Positions 42,046 to 51,235 of a DNA stretch of 64,000 nucleotides are shown piece after piece (positions within the stretch are counted from its first letter, which is position 1; every line of letters begins with the position of its first letter). The position numbers and the translations under genes are program-made. The notes below the pieces were generated by a model, which was not told the DNA's origin, ran no database searches, and saw only the letters and a list, made by a program, of their open reading frames with translations. The DNA lies in NCBI RefSeq assembly GCF_000214135.1, contig NZ_AFIE01000004.1, forward strand, positions 62,001-126,000, read 5' to 3'. The DNA comes from Acinetobacter sp. P8-3-8 (GTDB lineage: Bacteria > Pseudomonadota > Gammaproteobacteria > Pseudomonadales > Moraxellaceae).

Positions 42046-44031
42046 ATGCAAATTAAGACTCCTGATATTGGTGTAGATAAAGCCACTGTTGCAGAAATCT
42101 TAGTGAAAGTTGGCGATACGATTGCAGTTGATGACAGTATCGTTCTACTTGAGTCAGATAAAGCCTCTGTTGAAGTGCCTAGCACTTCAGCAGGTGTGGT
42201 GAAAAGTATTGCAGTTTCTGAAGGTGATGAAGTTTCAGAAGGTGCAGTTTTGATTGAGGTTGAATCAGCAGATGCATCTGCTGCTCAAGAAACAGTACAG
42301 GAAACTGTAAAAGCCGAACCTGTTGTAGCAACTCAACCAGAAGCAAAGGTTGAAGCGCAAGTTGCGGCAGCGCCATCTGCACCAGCAGCAACAACTTCAA
42401 CACAAGTGGTAGATGTAAAAGTTCCAGATATTGGTGTTGAAAAAGCTTTAGTCGGGGAAATCTTGGTTAAAGTAGGTGATGAAATTGCTGTAGACGATAG
42501 TATTGTTGTGGTTGAATCGGATAAGGCGACAGTAGAAGTACCGAGTACAGTCGCTGGTACGGTTGAAAGTGTTGTGGTCAAAGAAGGTGACAGTGTTCAA
42601 GAAGGTGTGGTTTTAATTACCGTTAAAACTGTAGCTTCTGCAACGGCAACTTCATCAGCACCAACGACTACCTCTCACCCTGTAGCAGAAGCTGAGCCTG
42701 TAAAAGCTGCGTCAGCACAGCAAGCAACTCAATCTGGGCCAGTTGAAATCGCTGTTCCTGATTTGGGTGTAGATAAAGCGACGATTTCTGAGATTTTAGT
42801 CAGTGTGGGTGACCGCGTTGAAAAAGATCAAAGTTTAGTGGTGGCTGAGTCTGACAAAGCCTCTGTTGAAGTGCCGAGTACAGTTGCAGGGACCATCAAA
42901 GCGATTCATGTCAGTGCCAATCAAGAAGTGAAACAAGGCATGCCATTGGTCACGATTGATGGTATTGCAGATGTTAAACCTTCTGAGCAAGCGCAAGAAA
43001 AAGCGGCTACGCAACCTGTTAAAGCTGAATCAAAAACTGTAGTTTCGTCTGAAACGGTGGTTGAGCCGAAAGCACATGTAGCAAATTCTTCAGATAAACT
43101 CAGCAAAGAACAGCAAGCTGAAAATGCCAAAGTATATGCAGGCCCTGCTGTACGTAAACTTGCACGTGAGCTGGGTGTTTTACTTGCACAGGTTGAGTCT
43201 TCTGGGCCACACCAACGTGTGATTAAAGAAGATGTATTTGCTTATGTGAAAGCACGTTTAACGACACCTGCAAAAGCAGCGCCTGCCGTTGCCGCAGTGG
43301 CTTCGGGCCTGCCTGCATTACCAGACTTTAGTGCATTTGGTGGTGGTGAAGTAGCAGCGATGACACGTTTGCAACAAGTGTCAGTACCGCAGTTGTCTTT
43401 AAATAACTTTATTCCACAAGTGACACAGTTTGATCTTGCTGATATCACTGAACTGGAAGCTTGGCGTGGTGAGTTAAAAGGTAAATTTAAGCAAGATGGT
43501 ATTAGCTTAACGATCCTTGCTTTCATTGCAAAAGCAGTTGCTTTCTTATTGAAAGAAGAGCCGTATTTTGCAGGTCATTTAGCTGATGATCAGAAAGGTG
43601 TTTTATTGCGTAATGAAATCCATATGGGCATTGCAGTGGCAACACCAGATGGCTTAACGGTTCCTGTATTACGTAATCCTGACCAAAAATCAATTAAGCA
43701 GATTGCGATTGAACTAGGTGAATTAAGTAAAAAAGCACGTGATAAGAAACTTTCTCCAAAAGACTTACAAGGTGCGAACTTTACGATTACCAGCTTGGGT
43801 TCTATTGGTGGTACAGCATTCACGCCATTGGTGAATTGGCCACAAGTAGCAATTTTAGGTATTTCCCCTGCGACCATGCAACCTGTTTGGAATGGTTCGG
43901 GTTTTGATCCTAAATTGATGTTGCCATTGTCATTGTCTTATGACCATCGTGTGATTAATGGTGCGGATGCAGCTCGTTTCACCAATAAATTGACGAAACT
44001 TTTAGCTGATATTCGTAATATTTTGCTTTAA
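42046..44031 (+). CDS. aceF: dihydrolipoyllysine-residue acetyltransferase (PDH E2)
   Basis: Core acetyltransferase of pyruvate dehydrogenase. 661 residues: three tandem lipoyl domains, each with the lipoylated Lys in ESDKA(S/T)VEVPS (around residues 40, 160 and 273), joined by Ala/Pro/Thr-rich linkers; an E1/E3-binding domain (GPAVRKLARELGV...RVIKEDV); and the catalytic domain ending SYDHRVINGADAARF with the active-site His and Asp. The three lipoyl repeats resemble E. coli AceF. A UUCG-loop terminator followed the gene before a repeat element was inserted into it. Confidence 0.97.
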   Translation: MQIKTPDIGVDKATVAEILVKVGDTIAVDDSIVLLESDKASVEVPSTSAGVVKSIAVSEGDEVSEGAVLIEVESADASAAQETVQETVKAEPVVATQPEAKVEAQVAAAPSAPAATTSTQVVDVKVPDIGVEKALVGEILVKVGDEIAVDDSIVVVESDKATVEVPSTVAGTVESVVVKEGDSVQEGVVLITVKTVASATATSSAPTTTSHPVAEAEPVKAASAQQATQSGPVEIAVPDLGVDKATISEILVSVGDRVEKDQSLVVAESDKASVEVPSTVAGTIKAIHVSANQEVKQGMPLVTIDGIADVKPSEQAQEKAATQPVKAESKTVVSSETVVEPKAHVANSSDKLSKEQQAENAKVYAGPAVRKLARELGVLLAQVESSGPHQRVIKEDVFAYVKARLTTPAKAAPAVAAVASGLPALPDFSAFGGGEVAAMTRLQQVSVPQLSLNNFIPQVTQFDLADITELEAWRGELKGKFKQDGISLTILAFIAKAVAFLLKEEPYFAGHLADDQKGVLLRNEIHMGIAVATPDGLTVPVLRNPDQKSIKQIAIELGELSKKARDKKLSPKDLQGANFTITSLGSIGGTAFTPLVNWPQVAILGISPATMQPVWNGSGFDPKLMLPLSLSYDHRVINGADAARFTNKLTKLLADIRNILL

Positions 44032-44053
44032 AAGAGTTTTTTGAATTTAAAAC

Positions 44054-44262
44054 CTCGCTTCGGCGTAATGTTGATTAGTTAAGTTTTTTAAATCTCCCCA
44101 ACCCTCCTTTTTCAAAGGAGGGAGCATCCAGAATCTAAAATTATTTTAAATTCGCAATAGTTCCCCTCTTTTCCAAAGAGGGGTTAGGGGAGATTCTTAA
44201 ATCAGTAATCACTAAATTACTCTTAACTGACTGGCATTACTCGCTTCGGCGAGGTTTTTTAT
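44054..44262 (+). terminator. aceF terminator, duplicated and interrupted by family-1 repeat
   Basis: The uninterrupted site would read AACCTCGC-TTCG-GCGAGGTTTTTT, an 8-bp stem with a UUCG tetraloop. The repeat at 44066-44239 now lies in it. The 12-mer CTCGCTTCGGCG is present both at 44054-44065 and at 44240-44251, so the right side still holds a shortened stem CTCGC-TTCG-GCGAG followed by GTTTTTT and may still terminate weakly. Confidence 0.8.
44066..44239 (-). repeat. Dispersed inverted-repeat element, family 1, copy 3
   Basis: A 174-bp inverted copy of the unit at 2776-2949 and 7098-7287. Reading on the minus strand it starts TAATGCCAGTCAGTTAAGAG, identical to copy 2 over that stretch, and ends CTTAACTAATCAACATTA. 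The two internal palindromes are intact. It is bordered by perfect 12-bp direct repeats CTCGCTTCGGCG, the mark of transposition-type insertion. No coding capacity. Confidence 0.9.
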
Positions 44263-44284
44263 TGCTCGTATTTCAGAGCTAATG

Positions 44285-44956
44285 TTATAAAAAATCTTTT
44301 AAAGTCTTCGTTTTATCATATAGGGTTAAAGCTGAATCTGGATTCAAATTCCAAATCTGCGGTGGGCTGTGTGTAGGGTGTACGCTTTGCCATTGGGCTG
44401 TTTTCAGTCGTTCAAAAGCTTGAAAGCTTTTTAAAAACGTATTCCAAAAGTGAGGGTAATTTATGCTTGGATCTGTCGTTGATTTCTCATAACCATGACT
44501 TTGCCCATTCAGACTTTTAAAATCAAAACCAATTAAAACAATATTTTTAGGTTGGAATAAGTGAGCAAGCGATAAAGCTTGTAAGCCACAATTATTCCCA
44601 TACACATGATTGCTTGTTCTGAAAAGTTGATCTTGATTAGCGTGGTGAATAAATTGCATAGGCACTACTGTTTCAGGATAACTGCGGCTGTTTCCCAAAC
44701 CACATCCCGTTATAAAATGTCCTTTAAACTGAGTTTCCAATGATGATTGATATTTTGTCCACCAGCTGTAATCGCTGTGGTGTGCAATTTGTGCGTCAGG
44801 AAATAATTCAAAAGCTTGATTGCAACAAATAATAAAGTGCTTGGGGGCACGTAATGCTTCTAAATTCATTGTTTTTATTGAGGGGCCGCCACCGATAATG
44901 AAAATGGTGTCTATGAACTTATGGTCTTGAATATATTGATCAAAATGAGAAGGCAT
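44285..44956 (-). CDS. Hypothetical protein, DUF115/MptE-like fold suspected
   Basis: 223 residues, cytoplasmic. FIIGGGPSIKTMNLEALRA near the N-terminus and SNHVYGNNCGLQALSLAHLFQPKNIVLIGFDF in two pieces further on follow the pattern of DUF115/MptE-like and GT42-like proteins (GxGPS nucleotide loop, then N-x-G-x-x-A-L-x-L-A with I-x-L-x-G-x-D). Such proteins include pterin pyrophosphokinases, glycosyltransferase-related enzymes and phage proteins, so the substrate cannot be named. It is the only clearly accessory gene between aceF and the manganese exporter. The start ATG at 44956 lacks an obvious ribosome site. Confidence 0.5.
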   Translation of the reverse strand: MPSHFDQYIQDHKFIDTIFIIGGGPSIKTMNLEALRAPKHFIICCNQAFELFPDAQIAHHSDYSWWTKYQSSLETQFKGHFITGCGLGNSRSYPETVVPMQFIHHANQDQLFRTSNHVYGNNCGLQALSLAHLFQPKNIVLIGFDFKSLNGQSHGYEKSTTDPSINYPHFWNTFLKSFQAFERLKTAQWQSVHPTHSPPQIWNLNPDSALTLYDKTKTLKDFL

Positions 44957-45035
44957 AACTGAACTATTATAAAGTCGAAATGATTTTTTTGATAAAAAGA
45001 TGAAAAAAATGACAATACATTGTAAACTACAAGCA

Positions 45036-45215
45036 CTTCATTGGGGAGTAGCCGCTATTCACGATCAAATTTGATGAGTGAATAGGTGATGGTCAACATA
45101 ATTGTTCAACAGAACATGGTCATCATAGCAAAGAACCAATTTAACTGATTTCTAAATCAGTTATCTTTTGTTGGCAAGACCTTTGATTTATCACTCCGCA
45201 TTGGATAGGCGACTA
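45036..45215 (+). promoter_or_regulatory. yybP-ykoY (Mn2+) riboswitch
   Basis: The 5' aptamer hallmark GGGGAGTAGCC is at 45043-45053 and the 3' conserved loop segment AAGACCTTTGATTTATCAC at 45176-45194; between them are stems such as CTATTCAC/GTGAATAG. These are the conserved parts of yybP-ykoY RNAs, which sense Mn2+. It lies directly upstream of a UPF0016/GDT1-type cation exporter, the classic partner. Downstream, GGCTAGC (45225-45231) and GCTAGCC (45260-45266) enclose GGGAGGGG and may be the expression platform. Confidence 0.88.
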
Positions 45216-45278
45216 TTCAAAATAGGCTAGCGGGAGGGGTAAGTCATCGGTATATATTTGCTAGCCAGAGACTAAGAT

Positions 45279-45857
45279 ATGTTAAACGCTTTCCTCATCT
45301 CTTTAGTGGTTGTTGCCTTATCTGAAATGGGCGACAAAACCCAACTTCTTGCACTACTTCTTGCAGCAAAATTTAGAAAACCTATTCCAATTCTTTTTGC
45401 AATTTTATTAGCAACCTTAGTCAATCATGGTGTATCTGCTGTATTAGGGCAATGGATCACGACAGTTCTGAGTCCTACCGTGTTGTTATGGATCGTTTCA
45501 CTTGGCTTTATCGCCATGGCGGGTTGGATGCTGATTCCAGATGAATTGGATGATGAATCTGAAAGTATCAATAAATGGCAAAAATATGGTGTGTTTGGGG
45601 CGACTTTTGTCTTGTTCTTCCTTGCTGAAATTGGTGATAAAACTCAAATTGCTACAGTTGCTTTAGCAGCTCGATTTGACAGTGTGGGTTGGGTGACATT
45701 GGGTACAACACTTGGGATCATGTTAGTAAATGCGCCTGCTGTATTTATTGGTAATAAATTGGCGGATAAATTGCCGATTGCTTTGATTCATAAAATTGGC
45801 GCTGCGATTTTCTTTATTATCGGCGTTGCGGCATTGGTTCAACATTATTTCCTATAA
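45279..45857 (+). CDS. UPF0016/GDT1-family manganese exporter
   Basis: 192-residue inner-membrane protein with six hydrophobic segments and two copies of the family motif E-x-G-D-K-(T/S): SEMGDKTQLLALLLAAKF at the start and AEIGDKTQIATVALAARF in the middle. Bacterial members of this GDT1/TMEM165 family export Mn2+ (for example MneA of Vibrio). The upstream yybP-ykoY riboswitch supports a manganese role. The ATG at 45279 follows a weak ribosome site, consistent with riboswitch-controlled translation. Ends with a terminator at 45886. Confidence 0.9.
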   Translation: MLNAFLISLVVVALSEMGDKTQLLALLLAAKFRKPIPILFAILLATLVNHGVSAVLGQWITTVLSPTVLLWIVSLGFIAMAGWMLIPDELDDESESINKWQKYGVFGATFVLFFLAEIGDKTQIATVALAARFDSVGWVTLGTTLGIMLVNAPAVFIGNKLADKLPIALIHKIGAAIFFIIGVAALVQHYFL

Positions 45858-45885
45858 AGTTCCGTATTCTTTTTAATTGATATTG

Positions 45886-45912
45886 AACCCAACGTGATGT
45901 TGGGTTTTTTAT
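45886..45912 (+). terminator. Terminator of the manganese exporter gene
   Basis: AACCCAAC pairs with GTTGGGTT around a 5-nt loop, followed by TTTTATTG. Confidence 0.9.
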
Positions 45913-46066
45913 TGTCGGCATATTATCAGTAAGTAATATTTATATAAGAATCACATAAATAATTATTAAACTTCAGTTGTATATTCATTGCCAGTAAGAA
46001 TAAAACCTTATATCTTGTATGGAATTATTAAAGATTTATTTTAAAAGATTTTTTTGGGGTTTTGTT

Positions 46067-46864
46067 ATGGCTTTGGATCGCACTACATCACAGGTATTAT
46101 TTGATAATGGTACACATAAATGCATCAGTTTTACTAGTTTGGTCAAAGGGGAAGGTGTACAGGCCAATCAGTTTTTAATTCTCAATCATGAGCGAGCAGC
46201 AATTTTAGATCCAGGTGGTGATTTAACTTATGTGCCATTAACCATGGAGTTGAATAAATATACTCGATTACAAAACTTAGATTATGTGATGGCTTCACAT
46301 CAAGACCCTGACATTATCACCTCTATGCCACGTTGGTTGATATATACCGATGCAAAGGTTGTGGCTTCAAAATTATGGGCCCGCTTTTTGCCACACTTAA
46401 ATTCTGCATTTATGAGTGATCGCATGAAAGGTGGTTGGTTAGAACGATTGATTGAACTACCTGATCAAGGCGGTTCAATTGCTTTGGGTGAAACACGAAT
46501 TATTGTGGTTCCTGCCCATTTTTTGCATTCAGTGGGTAATTTTCAATTCTACGATCCAATTTCAAAAATCTTATTTTCGGGAGATATGGGTGCATCCATT
46601 GTTGATGATGCAGCTACGCCGATAGAGAATTTTGCTTTGCATATTCCAACTATGCGTGGATTTCATCAGCGTTATATGTGTAGTAATCGTATTATTCGTT
46701 TATGGGTCAAAATGGTTCGTCAAATGGATATTGAAATGATCGTGCCACAACATGGTAAACCCTTCATAGGTAAAGAGATGATTAACCAATTTTTAGATTG
46801 GATTGAAAATTTACAATGTGGTATCGATTTGATGGATGAATCGGTTTTTACCTGTCCTGAATAA
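46067..46864 (+). CDS. MBL-fold protein, ODP/flavodiiron-like
   Basis: About 265 residues of the metallo-beta-lactamase fold, nearest in pattern to the oxygen-binding diiron (ODP/FprA-like) group: LILNHERAAILDPGG, metal site ASHQDPDI, PAHFLHSVGNFQFYDPISKILFSGD and PQHGKP. The usual sixth residue His of HxHxDH is Ile here (HQDPDI), as in some diiron proteins. There is no flavodoxin domain, so electron donors must be separate. ATG at 46067 is preferred (GGGG upstream); a start at 46019 has none. Role unknown; candidates are O2/NO sensing or reduction. Confidence 0.7.
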   Translation: MALDRTTSQVLFDNGTHKCISFTSLVKGEGVQANQFLILNHERAAILDPGGDLTYVPLTMELNKYTRLQNLDYVMASHQDPDIITSMPRWLIYTDAKVVASKLWARFLPHLNSAFMSDRMKGGWLERLIELPDQGGSIALGETRIIVVPAHFLHSVGNFQFYDPISKILFSGDMGASIVDDAATPIENFALHIPTMRGFHQRYMCSNRIIRLWVKMVRQMDIEMIVPQHGKPFIGKEMINQFLDWIENLQCGIDLMDESVFTCPE

Positions 46865-46958
46865 GCGTTCAAAATATTCGCTTTTATAGCTCACTTTTTT
46901 AAAATTTTCTGCGTTAAATCTATTGTAAACCTCTTCCATTGAGTCAAAATGGAGGAGG

Positions 46959-47351
46959 TTGTTTGACTACGAGAATTTTAAAAAGATGTTGTCTCAAATT
47001 TCTGCGCAGGATGCGTGTTTAACTTGTGGAGCATGTTGTGCTTTTTTCCGAGTCTCATTCTATTGGGCTGAAGGAGAGGCCATGCCTTCAGATTATGTAG
47101 AGCCTTTAACTGCGGTATATTCCTGCATGAAAGGTACCAATCAACAGCAAGTGAGGTGTATCGCTTTAAGTGGTACGGTTGGAGAGCAGGTCAGTTGCAT
47201 GATGTATGAACATCGCAGTTCAACTTGCAAAGAAGTTCAGGCGGGTGATGAGCAATGTGCTAAAGCAAGACAAGGCTACGGCTTAATTCCTCTCATTGAA
47301 ATCGAGTCTGCATATCCAAGTAATGATGAAAACTTTGACCAAGTTTGTTAA
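46959..47351 (+). CDS. YkgJ-family cysteine cluster protein
   Basis: 130 residues with the YkgJ/CxxCxxCC pattern: CLTCGACCAFF, then two further cysteines (SCMKG, RCIAL), SCMMYEHRSSTCKEV and EQCAKAR. Such proteins probably bind a zinc or iron-sulfur site; function unknown. The frame can start at TTG 46959, right behind a GGAGGAGG ribosome site (very short spacing), or at ATG 46986, which has no good site. The TTG start gives the better N-terminus. Located after the MBL gene on the same strand with 94 bp between. Confidence 0.75.
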   Translation: MFDYENFKKMLSQISAQDACLTCGACCAFFRVSFYWAEGEAMPSDYVEPLTAVYSCMKGTNQQQVRCIALSGTVGEQVSCMMYEHRSSTCKEVQAGDEQCAKARQGYGLIPLIEIESAYPSNDENFDQVC

Positions 47352-47603
47352 AGCACAATGATGTGTATTCACATATTTGCTCATGGATGGTTGATCTATT
47401 CATCGTGTTTTTTATTCAATCATTTAAATGATTCATAAAAGCGAAAATGTAAATTCAGTTGTCTATTTTAACCAGATTCATTTTAAGTTTGAGAAAGTGA
47501 TAAAGACGAAAAACTTTATTTTCAAAAAATCTATAATTACCAATATTTAGCATCAAAAATATAAAAATTATCTTATAAAATGAAAATTGAACTGAAATTT
47601 GTA

Positions 47604-47609
47604 TATAAT
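47604..47609 (+). promoter_or_regulatory. Likely -10 element of guaB
   Basis: A perfect TATAAT lies 30 bp before the guaB start, giving a leader of about 22 nt. No recognisable -35 hexamer is found at 16-18 bp spacing. Confidence 0.45.
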
Positions 47610-47611
47610 AG

Positions 47612-49105
<1,494 letters not shown>

Positions 49106-49126
49106 TCTTTCGTAGTATTTTTATTG

Positions 49127-49157
49127 AAAAAAGCCGTCAGTTTATGACGGCTTTTTT
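49127..49157 (+). terminator. Terminator of guaB
   Basis: AAGCCGTCA pairs with TGACGGCTT around a 5-nt loop, flanked by A and T runs; 22 bp past the stop. Confidence 0.9.
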
Positions 49158-49223
49158 ATTTTGGTGTAAAGTGGTGCCATTGAAAAATTGATTGTTATAC
49201 AACACATAATAAGTGGGTAAAAA

Positions 49224-50558
49224 ATGAGTTATTTTGGAACAGATGGTATTCGTGGACAATTTGGTCAGCTTCCGATTACCCCTGAATTTGCCCTTAAATT
49301 AGGGTTTGCTGCTGGTAAAGTATTAAAGCAAATTAGCCCAAAATCTAAACCGATTGTGGTGTTGGGTAAGGATACTCGATTATCAGGTTATATCTTAGAA
49401 GCAGCCTTACAAGCGGGTTTAAATGCTGCGGGTGTATATGTACATCTATTAGGCCCTTTGCCTACACCTGCGATTGCTCATTTGACTCGTGCATTACATG
49501 CCAACTTAGGTATTGTGATCTCAGCTTCACATAACCCATATTTTGATAATGGGATTAAATTCTTTTCAGATGAAGGTAAAAAACTACCGGATTCAATCCA
49601 AGAAGCAATCAACAAAGAACTTGAAAAAGACATCGTGATTGAAGACAACGCAAACTTAGGTAAGAGTGTGCGTGTTAAAGATGCCAATGGTCGTTATATC
49701 GAATTCTGTAAATCAACATTCCCATATCACTATAATTTACGTCATCTAAAAATCGTGGTGGATTGTGCGAATGGTGCTGCTTATAGCGTAGGCCCTGCGG
49801 TATTCCGTGAGTTGGGTGCAAAAGTGATTGCACTTTATAATGAGCCTGATGGTTTAAATATTAATAAAGATTGTGGTTCGACCCATCCTGAACATTTACA
49901 AAAAGCAGTGGTTGAGCATCAAGCTGATTTAGGTATTGCTTTTGATGGTGATGCTGACCGTGTGGTCTTGGTGGATCGTTACGGTAAATTGGTCGATGGC
50001 GATCATATTCTATATATTCTTGCGACGCAGGCAAATACTAAGCCAACAGGTATCGTTGGTACGGTCATGAGTAATATGGCGCTTGAATTGGCACTTGAAA
50101 AAGCAGGCGTACCTTTTGTACGTGCCAAAGTGGGTGATCGCTACGTCCTTCAAAATCTTGAAGAAAATAGTTGGGTTGTGGGCGGTGAGCCATCAGGTCA
50201 TATCTTGACGCTGGACAAGAGTACGACGGGTGATGCGATTATTGCAGCACTACAAGTGTTAACGGTATTGGTTGAACAAAATAAATCTTTAGATGAATTG
50301 GTTGCAGATTTTAAAGCCTTACCGAATGTATTGGTCAATGTTCGCCTTGAACAAATGTTTGATCCATTTGCGATTCCTGCATTGGTAAATGAATTTGATC
50401 AAGTAGAAGCACAGCTGAAAGGCCGTGGCCGAATTTTGATTCGTAAATCAGGTACTGAACCTGTGATTCGTGTTATGGTTGAAGGGGATGATCTGCAAGA
50501 AGTGACTGATTTAGCAAATCATTTAGCAGATTCTGTACGCCAACATGCCAATGCTTAG
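49224..50558 (+). CDS. glmM: phosphoglucosamine mutase
   Basis: Interconverts glucosamine-6-P and glucosamine-1-P on the way to UDP-GlcNAc. 444 residues: [12 protein letters not shown] at the start, phosphoserine loop [19 protein letters not shown], metal loop DGDADRVV, sugar-binding GGEPSGH and phosphate-binding [12 protein letters not shown]. Followed after 20 bp by pdxH and then recJ, so a glmM-pdxH-recJ transcript is likely. Confidence 0.96.
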   Translation: MSYFGTDGIRGQFGQLPITPEFALKLGFAAGKVLKQISPKSKPIVVLGKDTRLSGYILEAALQAGLNAAGVYVHLLGPLPTPAIAHLTRALHANLGIVISASHNPYFDNGIKFFSDEGKKLPDSIQEAINKELEKDIVIEDNANLGKSVRVKDANGRYIEFCKSTFPYHYNLRHLKIVVDCANGAAYSVGPAVFRELGAKVIALYNEPDGLNINKDCGSTHPEHLQKAVVEHQADLGIAFDGDADRVVLVDRYGKLVDGDHILYILATQANTKPTGIVGTVMSNMALELALEKAGVPFVRAKVGDRYVLQNLEENSWVVGGEPSGHILTLDKSTTGDAIIAALQVLTVLVEQNKSLDELVADFKALPNVLVNVRLEQMFDPFAIPALVNEFDQVEAQLKGRGRILIRKSGTEPVIRVMVEGDDLQEVTDLANHLADSVRQHANA

Positions 50559-50578
50559 TATGTAAAAAGGTAAGGTTC

Positions 50579-51235
50579 ATGAGTGATGTGATTAAAGATT
50601 TGAGTGAGTTAAGACTGACTTATCAAAAGGGTGAATTGCATGAGGAACAGGTGGATGCACAACCGCATGAGCAGTTCCTCAATTGGTTTAATCTAGCTTT
50701 AGAAGCAAAATTACATGAACCTTATGCCATGTCATTAGCAACGGCGAATGTACAAGGTCGTCCGCATGTACGTACGGTTTTATTACGTGGTGCAACAGAA
50801 GCAGGTTATGATTTTTATACCAATTATGACAGTCAGAAAGGTTTGGATTTAGCTGAAAATCCTTATGCAGAATTATTATTTTATTGGCCTGAACTTGAAC
50901 GCCAAGTTCGTATTGGTGGCGATGTCATTAAAATTTCTGAACAAGAATCAACAGATTATTATCATAAACGACCACGTGATAGCCAAATTGCAGCGCACAT
51001 CAGCACACCACAAAGTGGTGTGATCGAAAGCCGTGAATTGTTACAACAACGTTTTCAAGCATTGCAAGATCGTGTTGAAAATAAACAAGAATTATCTAAA
51101 CCCGAATTTTGGGGTGGCTATCGCTTAGAGCCTAACTATTATGAATTTTGGCAAGGTCGTCCAAATCGTTTACATGATCGTTTGACCTATGAGCGTATTG
51201 ATCATGTATGGAAATTACAGCGATTGATGCCATAA
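50579..51235 (+). CDS. pdxH: pyridoxamine 5'-phosphate oxidase
   Basis: FMN-dependent oxidation of PNP/PMP to pyridoxal 5'-phosphate. 218 residues: LRLTYQKGELHEEQ, AMSLATANVQGRPHVRTVLLRG, FYTNYDSQKGLDLAENPYAELLFYWPELERQVRI, RDSQIAAHIS and WGGYRLEP...FWQGRPNRLHDR. All expected blocks are present. Stop abuts the recJ start. Confidence 0.96.
   Translation: MSDVIKDLSELRLTYQKGELHEEQVDAQPHEQFLNWFNLALEAKLHEPYAMSLATANVQGRPHVRTVLLRGATEAGYDFYTNYDSQKGLDLAENPYAELLFYWPELERQVRIGGDVIKISEQESTDYYHKRPRDSQIAAHISTPQSGVIESRELLQQRFQALQDRVENKQELSKPEFWGGYRLEPNYYEFWQGRPNRLHDRLTYERIDHVWKLQRLMP

Noticed and set aside
42179-43130. Several antisense ORFs within aceF.
   Set aside because: They are shadows of the Ala/Val/Glu-rich lipoyl domains and linkers, with no ribosome sites or family likeness.
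39344-44031. Search for an lpd (E3) gene completing the pyruvate dehydrogenase operon.
   Set aside because: Not present; the cluster ends at aceF and the next gene is unrelated, so E3 must be supplied from elsewhere.
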